This document shows positions 1 to 6,740 of a stretch of DNA of 11,141 nucleotides, in pieces. The stretch covers positions 1-11,141 of the forward strand of contig DFKU01000049.1 in NCBI GenBank assembly GCA_002373615.1, given 5' to 3'. The position numbers were made by a program, and so were the translations under genes. The notes under the pieces were generated by a model. That model saw only the letters and a program-made list of their open reading frames with translations. It searched no databases and was not told the origin of the DNA. This DNA comes from Alphaproteobacteria bacterium UBA3637. Lineage in GTDB: Bacteria > Pseudomonadota > Alphaproteobacteria > CAAHEQ01 > UBA3637. How positions within the stretch are numbered: the stretch's first letter is position 1; each line of letters opens with the position of its first letter.

Positions 1-31
1 AAGCAATCTCTTGCAGATTGCCACGCCCTAT

Positions 32-79
32 CGGGCTCGCAATCACGGGATATAAAAAAGGCGGGCTCGCAATGACGGG
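32..79. repeat. Two-copy direct repeat (18 bp, 30-bp period), dispersed-repeat fragment
   Basis: The 18-mer at 32-49 (cgggctcgcaatcacggg) recurs at 62-79 with a single mismatch (c to g), exactly 30 bp downstream. The 'gggctcgcaatgacggg' core resembles the ends of intergenic repeats that are common in host-associated alphaproteobacteria and translate to 'LAMTG'-like peptides. That comparison is from memory. The stretch looks richer in G+C than the coding DNA that follows. It is probably a remnant of a dispersed repeat family, but no other full copy is visible in this window. Confidence 0.55.
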
Positions 80-1580
80 TGAGTGTGGGCGTTTTGCCCT
101 TACCTGTCATCCTGAACGCAGTGAAGGATCTCGTGAAAGATTCTTCGGGCGTTGCCCTCAGAATGACGGAGTATATCAATACGGGCGGTCCATGCTGGAA
201 ATGTTGGGCGTTTTGGCTGTGATGGGGGTCTTGAGTGTCGCGGGGATTGCCGGCTATCATTCCGCCATGAATCGCCATCATGCCAATACCATCATTGAGG
301 AAGCCAAAATGCACTCTGTTTTATTATCAGGACAGGCCTTATTAAAAGGATTGCCTGAAACAACAAATTTGGAAAATTTACGTTATCCCTTTACCTACCA
401 TAAAGAATCTGAATGGGGGTATTCTTTAAATTTAGCAGGACTTGAAAAAGGGGTTTGTCAAATTTTACAGGGTCAAAGGAATTTAGGATGGGCGGAAACG
501 GTTTTAATCAATAACGGGGCAGATTGCAAGGATGAAAATCAGGTGGCCTTTTATATCAATACAGGCATGACAACAGAGATTACAAACGAAGACAGAGTGG
601 TGGCCTGTGCCAATGATGAAGACTGCGGGGAATGTGGCAGATGCGGGGAACAACAAGTCTGTGTGTTTGATGATTTTTATTGCACTGATCCCGATAAACC
701 ATATTGCAATAAAGGCGTGTGCCAAAGCTGCGAAGTGGGGAAAATGTATAACACATTAAGCAATGAATGCATTTCCTGCAACGATAATGGGATAAATGAG
801 ATACGTGGTGTTAGTGAAATAGAATGTAACACTTGTTCTGGTAAATTTGTTTGGAACAAGGGTTGGAATGCTTGCGTATCTTGTGGAAGAAAACTGAGGT
901 GGATGAGTGGGTTTACAGAAGAACAATGCTTTAGTTGTCCTAATCGAATATTTTTTAAGAATTATTGCATATATTGCGATGGTACTTTAAATGCTGACAG
1001 AACATCTTGTCATTATAGTTGCCCTCCCCAGTCATTACCAAATGATTGGGGTGAATGCATACGTTGTAGTGAGGTATCATCACCATTGGGCTTATTTTAT
1101 ACAACCAGTGGCAATGCTGAGAAAGCCTATCAATACTGTAATCAATGCGATGATAGGGTATTAGCAGAAGGAGATCCAAGATATGCCACTGGTTTAAAGT
1201 GTGTAAAAAAATGTGAAGAAGGAAAAATTGAAAACGGCAATGGTCCTGAATGTTTTGATTGTTCCACGGAAGAAAATTTTTATTTGGGGGCATCTGGGAC
1301 CAAGGATAAACCGTGGAGCCGATATAACATTCGGTATCAATTTTGTTTGAATTGTTCAGGAAGAATACCTTCATTTGTTTATTCTAATGCTTTCTGTAAT
1401 AAATGTTCCAGTTCCGACGAAACATTGACATCATTAAATGAGGATTGTATCAGTCAATGCAAAGGTATACGTTATGTATCGGCCGCAAACAAGTGTACTC
1501 TTTGTCCTGAAAGGGATTCTGATGAATGGAATGCACTGAGTGCAGAGCAACAAGCCCAATGTACACCTGATGAGAATTAA
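72..1580 (+). CDS. Pilin-like N-terminus fused to a cysteine-rich extracellular region
   Basis: This is a probable secreted or surface-tethered protein of unknown function. It contains YG|RSMLEMLGVLAVMGVLSVA, a type IV prepilin/pseudopilin motif: glycine before the cleavage site (codon 183-185), glutamate at +5 and a hydrophobic helix. The motif suggests processing by a PilD-type peptidase. A pilin-like stalk of about 100 residues follows. The rest, from about base 590 to the stop, is packed with cysteines: about 40 in the mature part, including at least 13 CxxC pairs such as CISC, CVSC, CIRC and CLNC. The spacing recalls furin-like or protozoan variant-surface repeats, but I cannot assign a family. 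The start is uncertain. ATG 72 is the only in-frame ATG upstream of the cleavage glycine; TTG 18 is also open. ATG 192 (the M of SMLEML) would delete the glycine. With start 72 the leader is 38 residues and repeat-derived, which is abnormally long. No clear promoter or Shine-Dalgarno site is visible. The gene may be a displaced or decaying allele. Confidence 0.65.
   Translation: MTGECGRFALTCHPERSEGSRERFFGRCPQNDGVYQYGRSMLEMLGVLAVMGVLSVAGIAGYHSAMNRHHANTIIEEAKMHSVLLSGQALLKGLPETTNLENLRYPFTYHKESEWGYSLNLAGLEKGVCQILQGQRNLGWAETVLINNGADCKDENQVAFYINTGMTTEITNEDRVVACANDEDCGECGRCGEQQVCVFDDFYCTDPDKPYCNKGVCQSCEVGKMYNTLSNECISCNDNGINEIRGVSEIECNTCSGKFVWNKGWNACVSCGRKLRWMSGFTEEQCFSCPNRIFFKNYCIYCDGTLNADRTSCHYSCPPQSLPNDWGECIRCSEVSSPLGLFYTTSGNAEKAYQYCNQCDDRVLAEGDPRYATGLKCVKKCEEGKIENGNGPECFDCSTEENFYLGASGTKDKPWSRYNIRYQFCLNCSGRIPSFVYSNAFCNKCSSSDETLTSLNEDCISQCKGIRYVSAANKCTLCPERDSDEWNALSAEQQAQCTPDEN
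106..167. repeat. Palindromic dispersed repeat ('CHPERSEGS' type)
   Basis: The element is bounded by an imperfect inverted repeat: gtcatcctga at 106-115 and tcagaatgac at 158-167, with 9 of 10 positions complementary. Inside it is a small hairpin, GGGC-gtt-GCCC (147-157). A similar GGGC-gtttt-GCCC hairpin lies just outside it at 87-99. Read in the frame of the downstream gene it encodes CHPERSEGS...QND, a peptide I recognise from dispersed repeats in many bacterial genomes that are often mis-called as coding. The element ends about 15 bases before the glycine codon of the prepilin motif, so it forms the leader of that gene. Confidence 0.7.
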
Positions 1581-1588
1581 AATTTAGC

Positions 1589-1617
1589 TTGCATTTTGTG
1601 GAAAAGTTTGCTAAAAT
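1589..1617 (+). promoter_or_regulatory. Sigma70-type promoter of tRNA-Leu
   Basis: TTGCAT (1589-1594) is separated by 17 bases from TAAAAT (1612-1617). The predicted transcription start near 1624 lies only a few bases upstream of the mature tRNA 5' end, as is usual for a short tRNA leader. It lies just after the stop codon of the cysteine-rich gene. Confidence 0.65.
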
Positions 1618-1626
1618 GACGGAGTC

Positions 1627-1711
<85 letters not shown>

Positions 1712-1824
1712 TAATATTTTAAATTTTTGACATACCTTTCTATTTATTACATTTTTTACAATTTTTTTGGCTTGACAAGTGCCCTTTTTCGCCACACTTG
1801 ATTGGGGTATTTTAAAACCAAAAA

Positions 1825-1830
1825 AGGAGG
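1825..1830 (+). promoter_or_regulatory. Consensus Shine-Dalgarno site fixing the 1836 start
   Basis: AGGAGG at 1825-1830 lies 5 bases before ATG 1836. It selects this ATG over the in-frame GTG at 1779, which has no comparable site. A TTGACA hexamer at 1772-1777 could be the -35 of this unit, but no convincing -10 follows at 16-18 bases, so the promoter is unresolved. Confidence 0.75.
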
Positions 1831-1835
1831 AAAAA

Positions 1836-2111
1836 ATGAAATTAAAACCAAAAATGGATGTTGACACCAATTCTTTAACCGAAAAAGAAAAGTCTTTATT
1901 GAAAAAGGAAATCAAGGACGCGTGGCCTGAATTTCCGACCGAGATGAAGCGCTTTATCTATGAGACAAAAAAGCAAAAACTGCAAAGTCTGTACATGATT
2001 GAGGCTTGGGCCAAAGAAAATGGCCACAAAACGATTGTGGATTTAATCAGTCGGCGCATTGCCCACAAGGAGGCGAAAGTCGCTAAATTAAAAGAAGAAC
2101 TGGGTGAATAA
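1836..2111 (+). CDS. Small charged protein of unknown function
   Basis: I do not recognise this 91-residue protein. It is rich in lysine and glutamate with no signal peptide or membrane segment, and is probably cytosolic and mostly helical. Residues 14-30 (SLTEKEKSLLKKEIKDAW) and 72-91 (rich in R, K, E and A, ending KLKEELGE) look like amphipathic helices, the last possibly a short coiled coil. The middle has an aromatic segment (FIYETKK, LYMIEAWAKENGH). The start is set by AGGAGG 5 bases upstream. The LuxR-type gene begins 22 bases after its stop, so the two are probably co-transcribed and the protein could modulate that regulator. This last point rests on position only. Confidence 0.75.
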   Translation: MKLKPKMDVDTNSLTEKEKSLLKKEIKDAWPEFPTEMKRFIYETKKQKLQSLYMIEAWAKENGHKTIVDLISRRIAHKEAKVAKLKEELGE

Positions 2112-2133
2112 GCCTTCAAAAAAGGAAAAGAAA

Positions 2134-2367
2134 ATGGAACACTATGAAAAACAAAATTATGCCCTGGGAAATGGTCTTTTCCTTTCGGAAAGGCAAGTGG
2201 CCGTTTTGAAGCAGTTGGCTTTAGGGCTGTCTAACAAGCAAATTGCCCACGAACTGGGCGTAGCGGAACCCACCATCAAGATGCACATCAGCGCGTTACT
2301 GCGCGCCTTGGGGGTGCAAAACAGGGTCCAAATCCTGATTAAAGCAAAAGAAATGGGATTCGTTTAA
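2134..2367 (+). CDS. Stand-alone LuxR/GerE-type helix-turn-helix regulator
   Basis: This 77-residue protein consists almost entirely of a LuxR C-terminal (GerE) DNA-binding domain. Residues 16-75 contain the family pattern: FLSERQVAVLKQLALGLSN, then KQIAHELGVAEPTIKMHIS (helix-turn-helix with recognition helix), then LLRALGVQNRVQ. There is no receiver or autoinducer-binding domain, so activity is not obviously gated by phosphorylation or a ligand. ATG 2134 is preferred because AAAGGA (2121-2126) sits 7 bases upstream; an in-frame GTG at 2104 would add ten lysine-rich residues and overlap the preceding gene. It lies directly upstream of the ankyrin operon and its operator-like dyad, making it a candidate regulator of that operon. 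Target assignment is inference. Confidence 0.88.
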   Translation: MEHYEKQNYALGNGLFLSERQVAVLKQLALGLSNKQIAHELGVAEPTIKMHISALLRALGVQNRVQILIKAKEMGFV

Positions 2368-2396
2368 AAATCAAGTCTTTTTTGTCGTTTTTTTTG

Positions 2397-2424
2397 TTGA
2401 CAAACCTGTTATTTATGGTACAAT
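2397..2424 (+). promoter_or_regulatory. Strong sigma70-type promoter of the ankyrin operon
   Basis: TTGACA (2397-2402) is a perfect -35. After 16 bases comes TACAAT (2419-2424), preceded by TGG, which gives an extended -10 (TGn). The predicted start is near 2431, leaving a leader of about 40 bases before ATG 2473. The leader contains GGGAT (2440-2444) and ATCCC (2451-2455), which could form a small hairpin just before the Shine-Dalgarno GGAG (2461-2464). Confidence 0.85.
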
Positions 2425-2441
2425 AGACCTAAAATAACAGG
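2405..2441. promoter_or_regulatory. Operator-like inverted repeat centred on the -10 box
   Basis: CCTGTTATTT (2405-2414) and AAATAACAGG (2432-2441) are perfect 10-bp inverted complements separated by 17 bases. The dyad centre (2423) falls within the -10 hexamer, so a dimeric protein bound here would occlude RNA polymerase. The geometry fits a repressor site. In RNA only the right arm would lie downstream of the predicted start, so an mRNA hairpin is unlikely to be its purpose. The arms start with CCTGT/ACAGG as lux boxes do, but the spacing is far wider than the 20-bp lux box. Confidence 0.6.
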
Positions 2442-2472
2442 GATTTTTATATCCCAAAAAGGAGAATAAGGA

Positions 2473-5361
2473 ATGCTGACAAAAAATCAAAAAAACAAAA
2501 TTCAAGAATTAAAAGGATTATTGGAAACTTTTGATGGGAAAGATGCAACCACACAAGGCAAGATTGATCAGGTCATCAAAGACTTGGGATTAGACACAGA
2601 TATCAATTTAGTTTTTGATGCACAAAAAACAACTTTGGCCCATTATGCCGCCAAAGAACATTATGCCGTCATTTTGGATTATTTGGCAGACCATTACAAG
2701 GGGAGTGTTAATCTTGAGCAACAAGATAACAATGGGAATACGCCAGCCTATTATGCTGCCAAAGAAAATAATCATGACACCATTCGGTCTTTGGTAAATG
2801 CTGGAGCTGATTTTTCAGATGCCAGAATACAAAAGCAACTGAATAAGCATGGTGCCTTGGATTTTTTACATGAATGCGAAGATGCAAAAGTAATTGAGAG
2901 CTTACAGGAAAATGATTGTTTAAATGCAACAATACCTGATGTGACTCGGTTTGTCGGAAGATTGCACAATCCAAATGCAGTTGATAGGAATGGTTTAAAT
3001 TTGGCCCATCGTTTTGCACAATATGGGAATGAGGAAATTTTAAACTATTTAATTGAACAGGGAATTGACTTTATGACGCCCGCAAAAGATGGGAAAAATG
3101 CTTTTGACAGAATCAGTGATCCCGACTTGCGCGATAAAATTAAACAGGCCTATCAAAAAAAGTTGTCTGAAACAAATATCGACAATATCACCGATTGGAC
3201 AAAAGTTAACTTAGCTCAGGTTCAACATTGGGTCAGAACCCGGGTTGATTTGAATGCTAAGCCTTATGCACATGCAGCCTTAAAAGCCGGAAAAAATGAT
3301 ATTGTTGAATACATGATTCAACAAGGAATAAACTTGAATAAAGCGGATGCCGACGGAAAATCATTGGCTCAGTTGGCCGTTGAGCAAGGCAACAGAGAAA
3401 TCTTGATGGATTTAGTGGAACATTCCTTTGAACAAAATCCAGTCCAATGGACGGATAGTGGAGGAAATGATATTTTAGATTCACTTAAGACAAGAAATCA
3501 AAAGTTGTATGAGGATGTAACGAATGCCCTTAATGCAACTGAAAGTTTATTTGATTTCACAAGATCCCCTTTTCCTTCAAAAGATTGGTCAACCATTGAA
3601 CCAGACAACATAAAAGAATTACTGGATCAAGGGGCAAAATTAAATGCCAGAGAAAAAGACGGGAAAGCGCCCGTTTCCTTGGCGATTAGCAATGATAATT
3701 TAGAGGCTTTTAAATTTTTGGCGGACTTGGGAGTTAAGTTAGATCAACCGGATAATAAGGGCGAAGTCCCTGCGCACCATGCCGTTAGAGCGGCCATTGA
3801 TGGTGGCACTTTAAATACTGAATACATTGAATTATTGAAAGAAAAAAACGTCAACTTTAATGTTCAAAGCAATGACGCCAATGGCAAAGAGACCCCTTTT
3901 CATTTGGCTATGCAAGAGGCCTGTGGAGCAAGCAGTCCCTTATCCATAGAAGATCAACAAAATTTAGCAAAAGCACTGATTGATGCGGGTGCTGATTGGG
4001 AAATAACAGATAAATCAGGCAAAAAGCCCTTGGATTATGCGAATGATGATGTTAAAGAGGAAATTAAAGCCTACATTGATCTCAAAAAGAGAGAAACCGA
4101 AAGTGAGGAAATTGGGGCAGTAGAATCATCCCCTGATGAAGATGAAAACGAGGCTGAATCTTCCAATTCCGAAAATTCAAATGGGGGAAGCGGGAATGAG
4201 GCCGCCAAAGGGAAATCAGGGCCAGGGGCAGCAAAACGACTGGCAGATTCCTTACAGGGGGCAACGGATGCCTTTTTCAAGAATGTCTTTGAAGGAAGGC
4301 ACAATACTGCCGAAGAATTTGCGCAAGACTTCCTGTTTAATCTGTTAGCCTTTCCGTTGGAAGCAACCAATATCTTACTGACAAAGACGTATAGTGAAGA
4401 TGAAAAAGATAAGTTGGATAGACTTTCAAAACAATTAGATCAACTGATTGCTCAAAAAAATGGGGTCGCCCCTGGTGATGCTGCCATTGATGAAAAAATT
4501 CCAGTTTCTGAAAAAACAAAGAATCTGGCTAATTTGATGTTCGGTCTCAATAAAGTTGATCCAGGCGCCATACAAGCGTTACGAAATGCCATTGGGGAAA
4601 ATGCGCCCATTGAACTTTCCAGTATGACACCGGAACAAAGAGAGACACGATTGGCCAAAATTAACCAAGCATTACAAGCCGATGATAAGTTGGCAAAGAG
4701 ACTTCAAAAGGCACTTTCCACTGTTATTCAGGCGCCAGACGGGAAAAAGGCCTTTGAAAGTTTATTTGAAGGGCACACAGGCCCCATCACAAAAGAGCAA
4801 GTGGCTGCCATCTTTGGTGGAGGAAAACCAGATCATTCCCCTGCACCGGATCGGGGAAGTGCCCCAACAGATCATTCTGAACCACCCGTCCCAGAGGGGG
4901 CAACACCAAAGATTCAAGAGGCCATTATGAAAAGCTATCAAGAAATTATGGATAGCACTTCCTTAAACAAAACAGAAAAAAAGACAAAGTTAGAGGCTTT
5001 TTTAATTGATTTGGCCGAAAAGCATCCCGAATTTAAAACGCTATCTGCAGCAGTTTCCTTATTAAACAATCATAAAACTGTTTTAGATGGCTTAAAAGCT
5101 GGCTCAGGAAAAGGGAGCGTCGGAACAGTCACCAAAAAAGACGATACCATATTGACAAACAAGGGTGTAGCTAACCTCAAGAAAGGAACAAAGGACACCC
5201 TGAAAAAATTAACCGATGAAGAAATTAAAGAAGCAGGAAAGTTAGCCTTGACTTTAAAGAAAACTTTGTCAAAAGGTTCAAAAGATGGAGCATTAGATCC
5301 AAGAGCAAGAGATTATTTGGAAATAATGGTTTATAAACAAGCTTCAAGACTTGACCGCTAA
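2473..5361 (+). CDS. Large ankyrin-repeat protein
   Basis: This 962-residue protein mediates protein-protein contacts, most likely as a eukaryote-like factor. The N-terminal half holds about nine ankyrin-type repeats, several degenerate. The clearest are near 48-80, 84-117 (DNNGNTPAYYAAKENN, then LVNAGADF), 170-203 (DRNGLNLAHRFAQYGN), 264-315, 395-425 (EKDGKAPVSLAISNDN), 428-463 and 466-523 (ALIDAGADWE, DKSGKKPLDYA). A Glu/Ser/Gly-rich linker (about 541-588) follows, then a helical region (590-780), a Pro/Gly-rich linker (783-812) and a helical, lysine-rich C-terminal part. I see no signal peptide, membrane helix or catalytic motif. If exported, it would need a type I, IV or similar route reading an internal or C-terminal signal. 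The start has GGAG 8 bases upstream and a strong promoter. It is the first of four closely spaced genes. Ankyrin effectors are known in intracellular bacteria such as Legionella, Coxiella, Rickettsia and Wolbachia; effector status here is inference. Confidence 0.9.
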   Translation: MLTKNQKNKIQELKGLLETFDGKDATTQGKIDQVIKDLGLDTDINLVFDAQKTTLAHYAAKEHYAVILDYLADHYKGSVNLEQQDNNGNTPAYYAAKENNHDTIRSLVNAGADFSDARIQKQLNKHGALDFLHECEDAKVIESLQENDCLNATIPDVTRFVGRLHNPNAVDRNGLNLAHRFAQYGNEEILNYLIEQGIDFMTPAKDGKNAFDRISDPDLRDKIKQAYQKKLSETNIDNITDWTKVNLAQVQHWVRTRVDLNAKPYAHAALKAGKNDIVEYMIQQGINLNKADADGKSLAQLAVEQGNREILMDLVEHSFEQNPVQWTDSGGNDILDSLKTRNQKLYEDVTNALNATESLFDFTRSPFPSKDWSTIEPDNIKELLDQGAKLNAREKDGKAPVSLAISNDNLEAFKFLADLGVKLDQPDNKGEVPAHHAVRAAIDGGTLNTEYIELLKEKNVNFNVQSNDANGKETPFHLAMQEACGASSPLSIEDQQNLAKALIDAGADWEITDKSGKKPLDYANDDVKEEIKAYIDLKKRETESEEIGAVESSPDEDENEAESSNSENSNGGSGNEAAKGKSGPGAAKRLADSLQGATDAFFKNVFEGRHNTAEEFAQDFLFNLLAFPLEATNILLTKTYSEDEKDKLDRLSKQLDQLIAQKNGVAPGDAAIDEKIPVSEKTKNLANLMFGLNKVDPGAIQALRNAIGENAPIELSSMTPEQRETRLAKINQALQADDKLAKRLQKALSTVIQAPDGKKAFESLFEGHTGPITKEQVAAIFGGGKPDHSPAPDRGSAPTDHSEPPVPEGATPKIQEAIMKSYQEIMDSTSLNKTEKKTKLEAFLIDLAEKHPEFKTLSAAVSLLNNHKTVLDGLKAGSGKGSVGTVTKKDDTILTNKGVANLKKGTKDTLKKLTDEEIKEAGKLALTLKKTLSKGSKDGALDPRARDYLEIMVYKQASRLDR

Positions 5362-5383
5362 ATTATAAAAAAGGAGGGGGAAG

Positions 5384-6265
5384 ATGAAAAGGTTATTGAA
5401 AGCGATTTTATGGATTGGGTGCTATGGGGGGACTTCATGGTTCGGGATTAAGGCCAAGTTGGGGTTTGATATTTTAAATCAAAACAACTGGGCCTTTTTG
5501 TTTGATAAGTCTGTGCATGCCGTTTGGCCTGCCGACATGGCCCCCAAAAAATTGGTATGTAAAGTTTTATTAGTTTTCATCATTGTTGGCATTTTAGGCT
5601 TAGCTGTAGTTACTAAAAAAAAGAAAAGACGCATTCCTTTGGTATATGGTGAGCTCCCCCAAAAAGAAGGGGAGCGGCCTCAGCCAGTGGCCAGTCAAGG
5701 AAAAATGGCCACAACCTCCGCACCTGCACCACAAGCACAGGTAGGGGAATTAAATAATGTGATGTCCCCTGCCCCACAAAATTTGTTGGGTGATGTTATT
5801 CGTCAAATTACGGCAATTGCCAATACTTTTGAAGTCAGTGTTTTTCCGCATGTCAAATTAGAAAACACCTTTACACAATTGGTTGTTTCAGATGATGCAA
5901 CAGCCCTATTGTTAAAAATCCTGCCTCAATCTGGAACGTGGCAAATCACACAAGAAGAAATGGTTGAAAACAGCCAATGGGCGATTGAAAATGAACCTGC
6001 CAAGCCTATTTTAAAAGATATCATTGAAAGTACCGCCACTTTGGCACGATTAGAGCCTGATGCCCATGCCATTTCGGTTATTATTTTGGCAGGGGGAACC
6101 TTAAATGAAACCGAAAACGTACGATCTTATCTAGAACAAAATGGCATTCGCATCGTATCATTAAAGGGCGATATTCCCAATATCCCCTCTTGGCAAGAAT
6201 TATTAAATGAATTTTATCAACCAAAACAAGTGGAGGAAATGAATGAAACAAACAACAATCCATAA
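5384..6265 (+). CDS. Membrane-anchored protein of unknown function
   Basis: I do not recognise this 293-residue protein as a named family. It has a weak hydrophobic segment at 5-22 and a clear membrane helix at 57-76, followed at once by TKKKKRR (77-83), which suggests a cytoplasmic C-terminal part. A Pro/Gln/Ala-rich linker (about 92-132) leads to a folded domain at about 133-280. The order of that domain is a strand pair at 163-180 (FTQLVVSDDATALLLKIL), then GTWQI, then ENEPAKPILKDI, a helix, SVIILAG and GIRIVSL. It loosely resembles NERD nuclease-related domains, but the acidic and lysine catalytic set looks incomplete, with only K178 plausible. The Shine-Dalgarno is AAGGAGG, with its last G 6 bases before the ATG, and the gene starts 22 bases after the ankyrin gene. 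Its last 23 bases overlap pgpA, so translation of the two is likely coupled. Confidence 0.8.
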   Translation: MKRLLKAILWIGCYGGTSWFGIKAKLGFDILNQNNWAFLFDKSVHAVWPADMAPKKLVCKVLLVFIIVGILGLAVVTKKKKRRIPLVYGELPQKEGERPQPVASQGKMATTSAPAPQAQVGELNNVMSPAPQNLLGDVIRQITAIANTFEVSVFPHVKLENTFTQLVVSDDATALLLKILPQSGTWQITQEEMVENSQWAIENEPAKPILKDIIESTATLARLEPDAHAISVIILAGGTLNETENVRSYLEQNGIRIVSLKGDIPNIPSWQELLNEFYQPKQVEEMNETNNNP

Positions 6266-6716
6266 AATATGTAAAGTAACTGCAAGTTTAGGTCCAGTTG
6301 GCTATTTACCCGCCAGTGGAACATGGGGATCATTGGTGGCCCTACCTTTTGTGTGGTTTTTAACGGGATCATATGGTATCTGGATATTAACCTGTTTTTC
6401 CTTTTTAGTTGGCATCTTAACGATTCGTCCCCTGATTGAAGGAAAAGACGAAAAAGATCCCGGCTTTGTCATTATTGATGAATTCATGGGGCAATTATTG
6501 GTCTTTTGTTTGATTCCAAAAGAAGCTTTAAGTCCTATCACTTTGGTCTTTGGCTTTTTATTTTTCAGGCTTTTTGATATTTTGAAACCATGGCCAGCCA
6601 GTTTTTATGACCAAAAAGTTCACACAGGCTTTGGTGTCATGATGGATGATTTTATTGCCGGTATTTATGCAATGATTTTACTTGCAATTATGATCATGAT
6701 AAGCTATAACATTTAA
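6243..6716 (+). CDS. pgpA: Phosphatidylglycerophosphatase A
   Basis: PgpA removes the phosphate from phosphatidylglycerophosphate to give phosphatidylglycerol, in the inner membrane. The 157-residue length is normal for the family. Motifs in order: GPVGYLPASGTWGS (17-30), DPGFVIIDEFMGQ (72-84) with acidic residues D79/E80, FRLFDILKPWP (108-118) and GVMMDDFIAGIYA (131-143) with D135/D136. Hydrophobic segments fall at about 31-62, 84-112 and 137-155. GGAGG (6232-6236) lies 6 bases before the ATG, inside the end of the preceding gene. A housekeeping lipid gene as third member of an ankyrin-led unit is unusual. It may also have internal promoters, but I see none that is convincing. Confidence 0.95.
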   Translation: MKQTTIHKICKVTASLGPVGYLPASGTWGSLVALPFVWFLTGSYGIWILTCFSFLVGILTIRPLIEGKDEKDPGFVIIDEFMGQLLVFCLIPKEALSPITLVFGFLFFRLFDILKPWPASFYDQKVHTGFGVMMDDFIAGIYAMILLAIMIMISYNI

Positions 6717-6740
6717 GTTAAACAAGAAAGGAAACAAAAA

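Noticed and set aside
955..1374. 139-codon open frame on the - strand inside the cysteine-rich gene
   Set aside because: It lies opposite a clearly patterned coding frame, has no ribosome site, and its composition looks like an antisense shadow.
1615..1625. 11-base match (aatgacggagt) between the tRNA leader and the end of the palindromic repeat at 162-172
   Set aside because: It is a short match with no flanking similarity and no inverted partner near 1615, so it is probably chance.
1727..1762. Promoter from TTGACA at 1727 with TACAAT at 1757
   Set aside because: The spacing is 24 bases, too long for sigma70, and the stretch is simply AT-rich.
1772..1800. CAAGTG/CACTTG 6-bp inverted repeat as an operator for the small-protein gene
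   Set aside because: The arms are short, and no -10 element could be placed with the neighbouring TTGACA.
2104..2133. GTG 2104 as start of the LuxR-type gene
   Set aside because: It would overlap the preceding gene and lacks a good ribosome site, whereas ATG 2134 has AAAGGA 7 bases upstream.
2381..2404. TTTGTC/GACAAA stem after the LuxR-type gene as a terminator
   Set aside because: The 6-bp AT-rich stem has a 12-base loop, no T run follows it, and it overlaps the -35 of the next promoter.
2404..2423. A canonical 20-bp lux box in the ankyrin promoter
   Set aside because: The left half ACCTGT is present but the right half at lux-box spacing reads GTACAA, not ACAGGT; the real dyad has a much wider spacing.
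4071..4370. 99-codon - strand frame opposite the Glu/Ser-rich linker of the ankyrin gene
   Set aside because: Its serine/leucine-rich product is explained as the complement of the acidic linker codons, and there is no start signal.
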